NCBI RefSeq assembly: GCF_003419895.1
Contig: NZ_QPMM01000007.1
Span: forward strand, 434,001 to 498,000
DNA: 64,000 nt
Source of the DNA: Chitinophaga silvatica
Lineage (GTDB): Bacteria > Bacteroidota > Bacteroidia > Chitinophagales > Chitinophagaceae
Direction of reading: 5' to 3'
The position numbers were made by a program, and so were the translations under genes. The notes under the pieces are model-generated. The model searched no databases and was not told the origin of the DNA. It saw only the letters and a program-made list of their open reading frames with translations. This document shows, piece by piece, positions 33,290 to 43,682 of the stretch (within the stretch, counting starts at the first letter, position 1; the number at the start of each line of letters is the position of its first letter).

Positions 33290-35230
33290 ATGGTGCGTAA
33301 TTCATCATGGATTACCCCCTCATGGCTTATTTTGCTATTAGACCTGGGGTGCTCCATCGTAGCCATCAATCTTGCCTTTTTACTTAGATTGAATTTTGAT
33401 GTTGATGCATTGTTAGACTTTCCACTAACAACCATTGTTGTAATTACAGGAACTGTAAATGTACTGCTGTCATTAGCCTTACGTACTTACAGAGGCATTG
33501 TGAGATTTACAGGTCTTACCGATATTGGTAGGATTGCTGCCTTAAATCTGATGTGTGGCGGACTTTATTTAGTTATCGATTATCTCATTCATCCTGCTGC
33601 AGATAAGCCCCTGTTTCCCGTATCAGTTATATTGATAAATTTCTTTATCAACAGTAGCTTGTTACTGGCATACCGACTGATCGTTAAATGGACCTTTAAA
33701 TACTACAATAATTTTAAGGCAGTTAACAAAACCAGAGCTGTGATCTATTATACTGGTCACTCCAGTTTAATACTCCGTAAAGCGATTAGTGACGATCCAA
33801 ATTCCGAACTCCGTATCACTGCATTTCTTGCAGATACATACAATCATGCTGGTAAATCATTGGAAGGGCTGCCAATATACGTTTTCAGGAAAAATGAAAT
33901 GTATAAACTGATTAAAAATGCCAAAGCCAGTCTATTATTAATTCCGGATGAACATCTGCCCGCGGCTCAACTTAATGAACTGGTGGAGGCTTGTATGTCA
34001 CTTAATATTCGGGTACAAAAAATTATTCCGGTGAGCCAGTGGACAGAAGGTAACCATAATAATAACAGTATTGAGTTGAAGGATATTCATATTGAAGACC
34101 TCCTCGAAAGGTCGGTTATCAATATAAAAAACAGACAACTTAGTCAGGAAATTAAAGGCAAGAGCATTCTGGTAACCGGAGCTGCCGGTTCAATTGGAAG
34201 TGAAATAGTCAGACAATTGCTCAATTATGAACCTTCGGTCATAGTGTTGTGTGATAAGGCCGAATCTCCCCTACATGAACTGGAGCTGGAGATTGCAGAA
34301 AAAGGAGCTTCAGTTCCTGTTATCCCATTCATCGGAAATGTATGCGACAGGGTTAGAATGCAGCAACTTTTTGAAATTTATGCTCCGCAACTGGTATATC
34401 ACGCTGCCGCTTACAAGCATGTTCCAATGATGGAAAAAAATCCCTCCATCGCCGTAATGAATAATGTACTGGGAACTAAGGTAGTAGCTGAATTGGCAGT
34501 AGAATATGGTGCGGAGAAATTTGTAATGGTATCTACAGACAAAGCGGTGAACCCAACAAATGTAATGGGTGCCTCCAAACGAATTGCTGAGATCTTTTCC
34601 CAATCATTCAATAATTTTCTTAATGAAGAATACCAGAAGCTTGGCCCGGTTTATAACACTCCGCCTACCCGCTTCATTACCACCAGATTTGGTAATGTGC
34701 TGGGCTCCAATGGTTCCGTAATTCCCCGCTTTAAACAACAGTTGGAAAAAGGTGGACCATTAACCGTAACGCACCCCGATATTACCCGCTATTTCATGAC
34801 CATTCCCGAAGCCTGCCAGCTCGTACTGGAGGCTGGTTCAATGGGGAAAGGAGGAGAAATATTTGTATTTGATATGGGCAAACCAATGAAGATTGCTGAA
34901 CTGGCCCGTAAAATGATTCGCATGACAGGTAAAGAACCTGGCAGGGATATTCAAATAGTCTTTACCGGACTAAGACCCGGAGAAAAACTTTATGAAGAGT
35001 TACTGAATAATGCAGAAAATACCTTACCAACCTACCACGAAAAAATCATGATAGCCAAAGTTAGATCTGCCGATTTTTCTGAAGTGAATGAACAGGTGAA
35101 TATGTTGATTGAATCGGCGCGTAAACATTATCTGACTCCAACCGTCGCTAAAATGAAACAACTGGTTCCTGAATTTATCAGTAAGAATTCGACCTACGAA
35201 GAGTTGGATAAGGGAACAATGATTATATAA
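33290..35230 (+). CDS. PglF/WbpM/CapD-type UDP-sugar 4,6-dehydratase
   Basis: A 646-residue membrane-anchored nucleotide-sugar dehydratase. I prefer ATG 33290 to the in-frame TTG at 33239. Four N-terminal helices (about residues 10-125) are followed by a CoA-binding-like domain. The NAD domain starts at VTGAAGSIGSEI (about 293), and the active-site stretch is STDKAVNPTNVMGASKR, in which Met replaces the usual catalytic Tyr, as is normal in this long subfamily. It converts UDP-GlcNAc to the 4-keto-6-deoxy sugar, the first step towards bacillosamine. The matching PglE, PglD and PglC genes close the operon 18 kb away. Confidence 0.93.
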   Translation: MVRNSSWITPSWLILLLDLGCSIVAINLAFLLRLNFDVDALLDFPLTTIVVITGTVNVLLSLALRTYRGIVRFTGLTDIGRIAALNLMCGGLYLVIDYLIHPAADKPLFPVSVILINFFINSSLLLAYRLIVKWTFKYYNNFKAVNKTRAVIYYTGHSSLILRKAISDDPNSELRITAFLADTYNHAGKSLEGLPIYVFRKNEMYKLIKNAKASLLLIPDEHLPAAQLNELVEACMSLNIRVQKIIPVSQWTEGNHNNNSIELKDIHIEDLLERSVINIKNRQLSQEIKGKSILVTGAAGSIGSEIVRQLLNYEPSVIVLCDKAESPLHELELEIAEKGASVPVIPFIGNVCDRVRMQQLFEIYAPQLVYHAAAYKHVPMMEKNPSIAVMNNVLGTKVVAELAVEYGAEKFVMVSTDKAVNPTNVMGASKRIAEIFSQSFNNFLNEEYQKLGPVYNTPPTRFITTRFGNVLGSNGSVIPRFKQQLEKGGPLTVTHPDITRYFMTIPEACQLVLEAGSMGKGGEIFVFDMGKPMKIAELARKMIRMTGKEPGRDIQIVFTGLRPGEKLYEELLNNAENTLPTYHEKIMIAKVRSADFSEVNEQVNMLIESARKHYLTPTVAKMKQLVPEFISKNSTYEELDKGTMII

Positions 35231-35248
35231 TTTTTTTTAAGTGTAAAA

Positions 35249-36064
35249 ATGATGGGTGAGCGAATCATGGAGAAGTACAAAAACTGTCGGCTTTTGAGCG
35301 TAATAGGAGTGGTCATGCTTTGGTTATTAGCAGCATGTTCTACACCAAAGAATATTACTTATTTCAAAGATGTACCGGATACAATCAAGCTGAAAGAGAT
35401 CCAACAGGCAGCATATTATACGCCGGTTATACAAGCGGATGATATTTTGCAGGTTTCAATTCAGACCCTTGATCCGGCTGCCACAACTTTATTGAATCAG
35501 CAGACGGCAACATCCGGTAATGTTACTGGTCCGTCTTCTGCCAATACAATTACTGGCTACCTGGTAGATAAAGATGGATATGTTGTTTTACCGCTGATCG
35601 GTAAAGTAATGGTGAAAGGGAAAACTACAGATATGATCAGAGATGATATTCAGGCTAAAGCAGCTGAATTTTATAAAGATCCTGTAGTAAATGTGCGCTT
35701 TGCCAATTTTAAGGTAACGGTACTGGGAGAAGTTGCTAAACCTTCAACTTATGTTATGCCTAACGAGAAGGTTTCTTTGTTGGATGCTATTGGAATGGCC
35801 GGAGATCTGACCATTTACGGGAAAAGAGAAAATGTGCTGTTGATCAGAGATAAGAATGGAACTAAAGAATTTGTTCGGTTTAATCTGAATGAAAGTAATC
35901 TGTTCACTTCCCCATATTTCTATCTCCATCAGGGAGACGTGATTTATGTGGAACCTAATAAAGCTAAGGTGTCTAGCACAGATCTTACTCAGGTGAAAAG
36001 AATATCAATCATGACATCAATTTTATCATTGTTGATTGTGGCTGTATCAAGGATCAGTTTCTAA
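35249..36064 (+). CDS. Wza-like polysaccharide export lipoprotein
   Basis: A 271-residue outer-membrane export protein. The lipobox LLAAC places the lipidated Cys at residue 30, or residue 24 if the second start (35267) is used, which gives a better signal peptide. The polysaccharide export domain (about residues 60-150) is followed by an SLBB domain around GEVAKPSTYVMPNEKVSLLDAIG. A C-terminal hydrophobic helix crosses the outer membrane. It should form the exit pore together with the Wzc-type protein encoded 18 bp downstream. Confidence 0.94.
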   Translation: MMGERIMEKYKNCRLLSVIGVVMLWLLAACSTPKNITYFKDVPDTIKLKEIQQAAYYTPVIQADDILQVSIQTLDPAATTLLNQQTATSGNVTGPSSANTITGYLVDKDGYVVLPLIGKVMVKGKTTDMIRDDIQAKAAEFYKDPVVNVRFANFKVTVLGEVAKPSTYVMPNEKVSLLDAIGMAGDLTIYGKRENVLLIRDKNGTKEFVRFNLNESNLFTSPYFYLHQGDVIYVEPNKAKVSSTDLTQVKRISIMTSILSLLIVAVSRISF

Positions 36065-36082
36065 ACCTTTTAATTCGGAATT

Positions 36083-38458
36083 ATGGCAGATCAAATATTT
36101 TCAAGGCTTAACGGCATCAGTGTGGGTGAGCCGGCAAAAGATAACGGACCTAATCCCCGTTATATTCTCGATGCTTTTCTTGGGCACTGGTATTTGTTTC
36201 TCTTATTTGTAATCCTTTGTACTGCAGGAGCATGGGGATATTTGAGATATACAACTTCAAGCTATAAAGTAAATGCAAAAATCTTGGTAAAAGATGATGA
36301 TAAAGGAGGTGATATTCCCGGTCAGGAAATACTTCAGCAATTAGCAGTGTTTTCAAATAAAAGCAGTGTGGATAATGAAGTAGAAATACTGAAGTCACGC
36401 ACTCTGATGCAGAAGGTGGTCACAACTCTCCAACTAAATACCAGCTATTTTGTTGAGGGACGCATCAAAGAAAGTGAGCAATACGGTAATCTGCCTTTTA
36501 TTTTTCAGTGGATAGAATTAAACGATAGTATTCAAAAAACAACTTATACCATCACACCGGTAGGACAGGGGCAATTTGAGTTAACCAGAGGTAATGACAG
36601 CAGAAAAGCTTCCTGGCAAGATACTCTGCACCTACCGGAAGGGGTGGTGAGGATAAATAAAACAGGCCTTCCGTTCCTCAATGAGCGTTATCGTGTAAAA
36701 GTTGCCTCCATAGACGAAACTGTAGGTAACTACCAACAACAACTAGACGTACGAATTCCGAATAAACAGGTAAGCACCATTGATTTGAGCCTGAATACAC
36801 GTATTCCCCAAAAGGGAGAGCGGGTACTCAATACCCTGCTCAACACATACATGAAGGCCAGTGTGGAAGATAAAAACCGGATAGCCGACAGTACCATCGC
36901 ATTTATTGATAACCGGTTAATGATAGTAACCCAGGAACTTTCGGGTGTTGAAAAAAATATTCAGCAGTTTAAACAGGCAAACGAAATCGCTGATATAGCT
37001 GCACAATCCAAATTGCTGGTAGAAGGAAGTGGAGATGCCAGAAAACAATTATTGGAACAGCAGGTACAACTAAATGTTGTAAGTTCACTGCAAAGCTATA
37101 TCAGAGATGAAGCCAACAACAAACGGGTAGTACCATCCTCCCTGATAGTGCAGGACCCAACATTTGTAGGATTGGTACAACGATATAATACACTTCAGCT
37201 GGAAAGAGAGAGAGCGATGATGTCCAGTACTGCCTCCAATCCGGTGGTCGTAAATATGGATCAGCAACTGGCTGGTATCAGAGCCGATATGATCAGCAAC
37301 CTTTCTTCCCTCAAACAAGGAATAGAGGTTTCATTATTGGAACAGGAACGGAATGCTGCTTCGATTCATCAGAAGATCAGAGAAGTACCAGGCAAGGAAA
37401 GAGTGTTCCTGGATATCTCAAGACAGCAGTCGATTAAGCAGGAACTCTATCTTTTTCTGTTAAAGAAAAGAGAAGAATCTGCTATCTCCAAAACATCAAA
37501 TATGGCAATTGCCAGAATTATTGATGATGCTAAAAGCGATGCCTTACCATTTAAACCAAAACGAATACTGATTCTACTATTAGGGGCAATCATGGGTATT
37601 GCCCTTCCTGCGGCCTATCTCTATTGCAGGGAATTGTTTAGCAGACGGGTAATGAAGAAACAGGACGTTACCAACCACACACCTGTGCCAATTTTAGCTG
37701 AAATCGGTCATGGTAATGGAAATCCGGTTATCACAGGAATGGATGTGAGAACTCCGGTAGCCGAGCAGTTCAGGGCTTTAAGAACCAACCTCCAGTTTGT
37801 ACTATCGGATATTACCAATAAATGTGTAATGCTTACTTCCAGTATGGGTGGTGAAGGAAAAACCTTCGTATCTACCAATCTGGCTACCATTTTGGCTATA
37901 TCCGGCAAGAAGGTGATTCTGATGGAAATGGATCTGCGGAAACCAAAAATTGCAGAGCGACTCGGTATTTCCAACAGGGAAGGTTTCAGCACCTTTGCCA
38001 TCGGGAAAACATCCTTTGAATCTTTGGTTCAGCCTTCAGGGATTCATGAAAATTTGTACCTGGTTACATCTGGCCCTATTCCGCCTAACCCAACTGAATT
38101 GCTGTTGCAACCCCGCACCGAGGAATTGTTCAAATTTCTGAATGAGCATTTTGATTATATCATAATCGATTCTGCACCAATCGGACTGGTAACTGATGCC
38201 CAGGTATTGGCCCGGTTTGCAGACGCAACATTATACCTGGTAAGACATGGAGTAACATTCAAACAGCAACTGCAGATTAGCCGGGATATGTATTTAGAAC
38301 ATAAGTTACCTAGAATCAACATAGTTATAAATGATGTTAAAACTAAGAGCAGTTATGGCTATGGATATGGCTCGGGATATGGATACGGTTATGGTTACCA
38401 GTCTACCACTAAGAAAGGTTTCCTGGGAAGATGGAAAAAGAAGGCGGCAGTGGAGTGA
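36083..38458 (+). CDS. Wzc-like polysaccharide copolymerase and tyrosine kinase
   Basis: A 791-residue Wzz-plus-BY-kinase fusion. Membrane helices lie near residues 33-52 and 494-515, with a coiled periplasmic domain between. The kinase half has Walker A (MGGEGKT, about 586-592), the A' motif VILMEMDLRKPKI, and Walker B (YIIIDSAPIG). The C-terminal tyrosine cluster alternates Tyr and Gly (SSYGYGYGSGYGYGYGY) and is the autophosphorylation tail. Such kinases control chain length and export through cycles of phosphorylation. The likely phosphatase is encoded at 56878-57615. Confidence 0.95.
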   Translation: MADQIFSRLNGISVGEPAKDNGPNPRYILDAFLGHWYLFLLFVILCTAGAWGYLRYTTSSYKVNAKILVKDDDKGGDIPGQEILQQLAVFSNKSSVDNEVEILKSRTLMQKVVTTLQLNTSYFVEGRIKESEQYGNLPFIFQWIELNDSIQKTTYTITPVGQGQFELTRGNDSRKASWQDTLHLPEGVVRINKTGLPFLNERYRVKVASIDETVGNYQQQLDVRIPNKQVSTIDLSLNTRIPQKGERVLNTLLNTYMKASVEDKNRIADSTIAFIDNRLMIVTQELSGVEKNIQQFKQANEIADIAAQSKLLVEGSGDARKQLLEQQVQLNVVSSLQSYIRDEANNKRVVPSSLIVQDPTFVGLVQRYNTLQLERERAMMSSTASNPVVVNMDQQLAGIRADMISNLSSLKQGIEVSLLEQERNAASIHQKIREVPGKERVFLDISRQQSIKQELYLFLLKKREESAISKTSNMAIARIIDDAKSDALPFKPKRILILLLGAIMGIALPAAYLYCRELFSRRVMKKQDVTNHTPVPILAEIGHGNGNPVITGMDVRTPVAEQFRALRTNLQFVLSDITNKCVMLTSSMGGEGKTFVSTNLATILAISGKKVILMEMDLRKPKIAERLGISNREGFSTFAIGKTSFESLVQPSGIHENLYLVTSGPIPPNPTELLLQPRTEELFKFLNEHFDYIIIDSAPIGLVTDAQVLARFADATLYLVRHGVTFKQQLQISRDMYLEHKLPRINIVINDVKTKSSYGYGYGSGYGYGYGYQSTTKKGFLGRWKKKAAVE

Positions 38459-38565
38459 TCCCAACGGTGCGAGATTATCTATATCCTGGTATATCTTCTT
38501 TAAACAAGGCTTTTACAGAGCCAAAAGTTATAAAATTAAAAAAGAGATAAAAGACAGATTGTAAT

Positions 38566-39882
38566 ATGAAGTTTAAGCATAGCGACAGCCTAGATAATGT
38601 TAAGCTGGCAATAATAGGACTAGGTTACGTAGGTTTACCCCTGGCCATTGAATTTGGTAAAAAGTATAAAGTCCTGGGATTTGATATCAATAAAGACCGT
38701 GTAAAAGAACTGGCAACCGGAACAGATCGGACCCGCGAAGCAAAGCTGGACGACCTCAATGCCGTAATGGAACTAAATACCAGTACTGAAGGCAATAAAG
38801 GGCTTGCATTTTCCTCTACCGTTGAAGATCTTAAGAAATATAATGTATTCATTGTAACGGTACCAACGCCTATCGACGAATTCAAAGCTCCGGACCTTAA
38901 ACCACTCATAAAAGCATCTGAAATGCTTGGTGGAATTCTTAAGCAAGGCGATATCGTTATCTACGAAAGCACTGTTTACCCCGGTTGTACCGAAGAAGTT
39001 TGTGTTCCGGTGCTGGAGAAAGTATCCGGACTGAAATATAATGCAGATTTCTTTGTCGGATACTCTCCAGAAAGAATTAATCCGGGCGATAAGGTGAATA
39101 CGCTAACTAAAATCAAAAAGGTTACCAGCGGCTCTACCCCGGAGATTGCAGATAAAGTGGATGCACTATATGCCTCAATTATTGAAGCAGGCACTCATAA
39201 AGCTCCTTGCCTTAAAGTGGCAGAAGCTTCAAAAGCAATTGAAAATGCCCAAAGGGATGTAAATATTTCCTTTGTAAATGAACTGGCACTCATATTCGAT
39301 AGAATTGGAATAGATACCAATGATGTAATAGAAGCTGCCGGTACAAAATGGAACTTTCTTAAATATAAACCAGGATTGGTTGGTGGTCACTGCATCGGAG
39401 TGGATCCCTATTATCTGGCACATAAGGCAGAAGCCGTAGGATATCACCCCCAGGTAATACTCTCTGGTCGTCGGGTAAATGACCATATTGGCCACTTTGT
39501 AGCCAATAAAGTGGTAAAACTAATGATTGATAAAGACCATAAAATCAAAGGCTCCAGAGCCCTGATAATGGGTATTACATTCAAGGAAAACTGCCCGGAT
39601 GTAAGAAACACCCGTGTGGTAGATATTTACCATGAACTCAGGCAATTCGGTTTAAATGTCGATATCTACGACCCGTGGGCCGATCTTAAAGAAGTTGAAG
39701 AAGAATATGGATTACATATCTCTAATTCAGTTGATACTTCCGCTGTATATGATGCCATCATCGTAGCAGTAGCCCACAAAGAGTTTTTACAATTCGACTT
39801 CCTGAAATATCGTCGCAACAATGGTGTCATCTTCGATACCAAAGCTTGTGTTGATAGATCAATTGTGGACGCACGATTTTAA
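38566..39882 (+). CDS. UDP-sugar 6-dehydrogenase (WbpO/TviB/WecC type)
   Basis: A 438-residue NAD-dependent enzyme oxidising a UDP-HexNAc to the uronic acid. The Rossmann motif is [30 protein letters not shown] and [11 protein letters not shown] follow; the catalytic cysteine is C276 in [12 protein letters not shown]. The sequence fits the subgroup using UDP-GalNAc or UDP-ManNAc. With wecB in the same operon, UDP-ManNAcA is a reasonable product, but UDP-GalNAcA cannot be excluded. It predicts an acidic sugar in the polymer. A 107-bp gap separates it from the Wzc-like gene. Confidence 0.92.
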   Translation: MKFKHSDSLDNVKLAIIGLGYVGLPLAIEFGKKYKVLGFDINKDRVKELATGTDRTREAKLDDLNAVMELNTSTEGNKGLAFSSTVEDLKKYNVFIVTVPTPIDEFKAPDLKPLIKASEMLGGILKQGDIVIYESTVYPGCTEEVCVPVLEKVSGLKYNADFFVGYSPERINPGDKVNTLTKIKKVTSGSTPEIADKVDALYASIIEAGTHKAPCLKVAEASKAIENAQRDVNISFVNELALIFDRIGIDTNDVIEAAGTKWNFLKYKPGLVGGHCIGVDPYYLAHKAEAVGYHPQVILSGRRVNDHIGHFVANKVVKLMIDKDHKIKGSRALIMGITFKENCPDVRNTRVVDIYHELRQFGLNVDIYDPWADLKEVEEEYGLHISNSVDTSAVYDAIIVAVAHKEFLQFDFLKYRRNNGVIFDTKACVDRSIVDARF

Positions 39883-39921
39883 TAAATAGTAATCATTTAA
39901 AAACTTTGGTAATTGATAGCA

Positions 39922-41442
39922 ATGTCAACGAAAGGGGTGAGCTATGAGATGTCGTTAAACCTGGCAACTAATTTTCTCGCCCTTATTCTGAATATTATAC
40001 TTGGACTGATTGTCGTTCCATTCTACATCTCTAAAATAGGGGTAGAAGGGTATGGTATTATTGCTTTGGCTACTTCTTTCAGCTCTTACCTGTCGATTAT
40101 CACCATTGCTATTGATGCAGCTGTTGGAAGAAACTTTACCCTTGCAATAAGAGGTAATGATGAAAAAACTGCTACTACTATCTATTCATCCTCCATCTTA
40201 TCAGCATTGCTGTTAATTGTAGCAATGCTTCCAATTCTTGCCTGGTTTTTATGGGATATAGATGCTGTGATCTCTTATCAGGGATATAGTAAAGGAGCTC
40301 TGAGATGGGTGTTTACAGCAATTATTACTTCTTTTGTCCTGACTTTCCTACGTGGATTATTTCTGGTTCCGGCATTTGCTGCCAACAAGATTTATATTCA
40401 GCGGATTATTGCAATTCTTGAAATAGTTGTAAGAACAGTGCTGGTGTTTATGCTTTTAAACATCTCGGGTACACTAGGCTGGATTGGTGTGGCTTTTCTG
40501 GTTTCATCCGTACTTACATTTGCTGCGGCTGTGTATTGGATTAAAATTCAATTCCCATATTTAAAGCTCAGGTTTGCCGCTTTCGATAAAGCGGTTGTCA
40601 GGCATATGGCTTCCATGAGCCTTTGGCTTGTACTGAATCAGATAGGAACATTACTCTTTATTAATATCGACATCATTCTTCTTAATCATTACTATGGTCC
40701 TGCTGTTACGGGTGAATTTAGCACTGTAGCCCAATGGCATACATTACTAAGATCTTTTGCCGGTGTATTTGTTGCCATTTTTACACCCGTAGTCTATAAA
40801 TTTTATGCTGATAAAGATTTTACCAGTCTGTTGAAATTTTCCAAATACTCAGTAGTAATTATGGGCTTAGTACTGGCTGTACCAATTGGTATTATTGTTG
40901 CCTATTCAGATGTAATACTGAAGTTATGGGTGGGAGAACACTTTGTACAGTTTTATCCTCTTATGATTTTACTCACTGGTCATTTGATCTTCAATCTGGC
41001 CGTATTGCCAATTTTGTCAATTAATTCGGTCTATAATAAGGTTAAGGTGCCTGGGATGACGTCTTTCTTTTGCGGAATTTTAAATCTCTTATTAGGAGTT
41101 CTGGTAATTAAATATTTCGATTGGGGTATTTACAGCGTTGCCATTGTATCAGCAATATTATTAACTATAAAGAACCTTTTGTTTACGCCTACTTATGCTG
41201 CCAGAACATTAGGCCAGAGCTCCTGGTTCTATTACCCATCTATTGTAAGAGGTTGTGGCTTGTTCGTATGGGTATTAATGTTATCCTATGTGGCAAGACA
41301 GCTGGCAGTGCCGGGTTCCTGGTTTGGTTTAATGGCCTGGGCTTTGATAATTGCTCTAGGTAGCCTGCCTTTCGCCTGGTATATAACCATGAATAAAGAC
41401 CAACGCTCATTAGTTTTAAAATTGATAAGAAAGTATATATGA
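39922..41442 (+). CDS. Wzx-type polysaccharide flippase
   Basis: A 506-residue membrane protein with about 12-14 helices. It opens with NLATNFLALILNIILGLIVV and FYISKIGVEGYGI, the typical start of the oligosaccharide flippase (MATE-like) family. I use ATG 39922 rather than the in-frame TTG at 39913. It should move the lipid-linked repeat unit to the periplasmic face. Its end overlaps the pyruvyltransferase start by ATGA. Confidence 0.9.
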   Translation: MSTKGVSYEMSLNLATNFLALILNIILGLIVVPFYISKIGVEGYGIIALATSFSSYLSIITIAIDAAVGRNFTLAIRGNDEKTATTIYSSSILSALLLIVAMLPILAWFLWDIDAVISYQGYSKGALRWVFTAIITSFVLTFLRGLFLVPAFAANKIYIQRIIAILEIVVRTVLVFMLLNISGTLGWIGVAFLVSSVLTFAAAVYWIKIQFPYLKLRFAAFDKAVVRHMASMSLWLVLNQIGTLLFINIDIILLNHYYGPAVTGEFSTVAQWHTLLRSFAGVFVAIFTPVVYKFYADKDFTSLLKFSKYSVVIMGLVLAVPIGIIVAYSDVILKLWVGEHFVQFYPLMILLTGHLIFNLAVLPILSINSVYNKVKVPGMTSFFCGILNLLLGVLVIKYFDWGIYSVAIVSAILLTIKNLLFTPTYAARTLGQSSWFYYPSIVRGCGLFVWVLMLSYVARQLAVPGSWFGLMAWALIIALGSLPFAWYITMNKDQRSLVLKLIRKYI

Positions 41443-42515
41443 AAAGGGCATTAATTGTGAATGAAGGTTTTTCTAATAACCTGGGTGACCAGGCTATCAG
41501 GGAAAGTGTGACTAACCTGCTTCAGGATGGTGGTTATACTACCGATTTTGCATATTTCACCAATCCTGCTATCAGTCAGTTGCCTGTATATAATTATCTG
41601 AACTCTCAGCCAGTTTTTCAAAAAGAACTTTCTGCTTTACAGTTAGTGAAACTCAAATTCTCGCGCTGGTACTGGATTGCGAAAAACTACAACGCAATAG
41701 TTAACAGATTGAAAAAAGGGAATTATGATCTGGTGGTAATCGGAGGCGGACAACTTATTGAATCTTCCCGCCGTTCATTCACCAGCCGTTTTGCCATTGC
41801 TATGGATTGGTGGACAGATCTGATTAAAAAACATTCAAATGCAAAAATCTGGCTGATAGGAGTGGGAGTTGGTACTTCCTTTAATGATCAGGAACGAAAG
41901 CACTTTTCAAATGCACTTTCGAGAATTGATATTGCCTGGGTAAGAGATGCCTATTCTCAGTCTGTCTTGAAAGATCAATTTGGTCTTACTGCTATTCTAA
42001 CTCCGGATATTGCATTTTACAACAGTAAGAATAGTAATGTAGCCATCAACTCAAATCGTAAAGCGCTTGTTGGTGTAACCAGTTACCAGGAGGTATTTGT
42101 CAGGTATAATAAGAATGGGAAAACAAAAGCTGAATATTTTGAGGAATGGTATTCAATTGTCAGACAATATGAACTACAGGGGTTGACAGTAGAATTATTC
42201 TATACAACCATTACGGATGCAGTGGAAACACTGGCATTTAAAGAGTATGTGGAATCGGAATATGGCCGTGAACTTTCTGTAGCAGCTATTTCAACAGTAA
42301 GTGACCTGAAAGCGCTCTATCAGACTGCTTCAGATGTTTATGCGGGCAGAATGCATGCACTAATCCTGGCAATGAAGCATCAATGTAAGGTTAAGCCATA
42401 CCTTATTTCTCAAAAACTGAAATCATTTAGCGAAGAATATATAGTGCCTGAAATGAGTATGGAGTATAGTCATAAAATCAGGCGAACATTCAATGATCTC
42501 ATAGAAGATTGTTGA
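41439..42515 (+). CDS. Polysaccharide pyruvyl transferase family protein
   Basis: A 358-residue protein of the polysaccharide pyruvyltransferase family. The characteristic opening LIVNEGFSNNLGDQAI is present, with VVIGGGQLIESS and WLIGVGVGTSFND in the middle and YAGRMHALILAMKHQ near the end. The family transfers a pyruvate ketal from phosphoenolpyruvate to a sugar, adding negative charge. Some members instead act on teichoic or glycan partners, so the acceptor is not known. It is translationally coupled to the flippase gene. Confidence 0.9.
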   Translation: MKRALIVNEGFSNNLGDQAIRESVTNLLQDGGYTTDFAYFTNPAISQLPVYNYLNSQPVFQKELSALQLVKLKFSRWYWIAKNYNAIVNRLKKGNYDLVVIGGGQLIESSRRSFTSRFAIAMDWWTDLIKKHSNAKIWLIGVGVGTSFNDQERKHFSNALSRIDIAWVRDAYSQSVLKDQFGLTAILTPDIAFYNSKNSNVAINSNRKALVGVTSYQEVFVRYNKNGKTKAEYFEEWYSIVRQYELQGLTVELFYTTITDAVETLAFKEYVESEYGRELSVAAISTVSDLKALYQTASDVYAGRMHALILAMKHQCKVKPYLISQKLKSFSEEYIVPEMSMEYSHKIRRTFNDLIEDC

Positions 42516-42525
42516 TAGTCATAAA

Positions 42526-43680
42526 TTGGAGATGAAAAACATTTTAATCATATCTTACGAATTTCCGCCCATTATCGGAGGAGCGGGCGTTTACGCCCAT
42601 GATCTGGCTATTGGCCTGGTGAAGAATGGCCAGAAGGTAGACCTGCTTACCTATCAAACTCCCGGAAACACAGCCTTCCTGGCTGCCTTCTCGGCTACCT
42701 GGAACATTACCTGCCACACTATTTCAGGTAAACCACTTGTTCATTTTTATCAGTTATATAAACGTCTAAATACTTTAATCAAACAACATTCCTACGATCT
42801 CATAATTTTTAGTGACGCAAGAGCTAAAAAAATGGGAGCTTTTTTTGCCGGCGCTTTAAAAAGTATCAGTAATCGTTCTGTTTCTGTATTGCATGGAGGT
42901 GAGCAAAGCAGCTTTTTCAACAATCCATCGCGAATGCTTAAGCTATCAGGCATTCCCACAAAGATGATGCAATTCCTGGCTCAACAACAACGAATAGTGG
43001 TTGTAAGTAAGGCAGAGTATGAACTATGGGAATCATCTCCTCTGAAATCCAAACTTCAGTTAATTCAACATGGTATTGATACAGAGATCTTTTACAAGAG
43101 ATCTATGGATGAAGTGACTGAACTGAAATCCAGACTTAAATTAAATCCATCTAAAAAAATAGTGCTTTCAGCATCCCGATTGGTGAAACCCAAGGGGCAG
43201 GAAGTATTGCTCGAATGTCTGCCTGCCATACTGAAGGAGGTTCAGGATACGATCTGCATTATCGCCGGAGATGGAGACCATCTGCCGGTTTTACGCCGTC
43301 GGGCCAAAGAATTGGGAATTGAAGAACAAGTCTTGTTTACAGGTGGATTGGCAAGAGCGGAATTATCTCAGTACCTGGCTGTTTGTGATGTATTTGTACT
43401 TCCCAGTCAATATTACGAATCATTTGGCCTTGTATATCTGGAAGCTGCCGCTTGTGGTAAAACATCAATTGCCGGCAACAGGGGAGGTACCAGCGAAGCT
43501 ATAGTGAATGGTGAAACCGGATACCTGATCGATCCATTTTGCAGAGAAGAATTAACCGGCAGAGTTGTGGAATTATTGCGTAACGAAAAATTGAGAAATC
43601 AGCTTTCAATATCGGCATATGAAAGAGTATTGACAACCTTTTCCAATACTGCTATGGCAGGGAAAATCGTGAGCAGATAA
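42526..43680 (+). CDS. GT4 family glycosyltransferase
   Basis: A 384-residue GT-B fold glycosyltransferase. The N-terminal acceptor domain opens with ISYEFPPIIGGAGVYAHDLA. The nucleotide-sugar domain has LVKPKGQEVLLECLP, AGDGDHLPVLRR and the E-x7-E motif in ESFGLVYLEAAACG. It probably adds one sugar to the repeat unit. Donor and linkage cannot be read. A second ATG two codons in is possible. It is 2 bp from the next gene. Confidence 0.92.
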   Translation: MEMKNILIISYEFPPIIGGAGVYAHDLAIGLVKNGQKVDLLTYQTPGNTAFLAAFSATWNITCHTISGKPLVHFYQLYKRLNTLIKQHSYDLIIFSDARAKKMGAFFAGALKSISNRSVSVLHGGEQSSFFNNPSRMLKLSGIPTKMMQFLAQQQRIVVVSKAEYELWESSPLKSKLQLIQHGIDTEIFYKRSMDEVTELKSRLKLNPSKKIVLSASRLVKPKGQEVLLECLPAILKEVQDTICIIAGDGDHLPVLRRRAKELGIEEQVLFTGGLARAELSQYLAVCDVFVLPSQYYESFGLVYLEAAACGKTSIAGNRGGTSEAIVNGETGYLIDPFCREELTGRVVELLRNEKLRNQLSISAYERVLTTFSNTAMAGKIVSR

Positions 43681-43682
43681 TT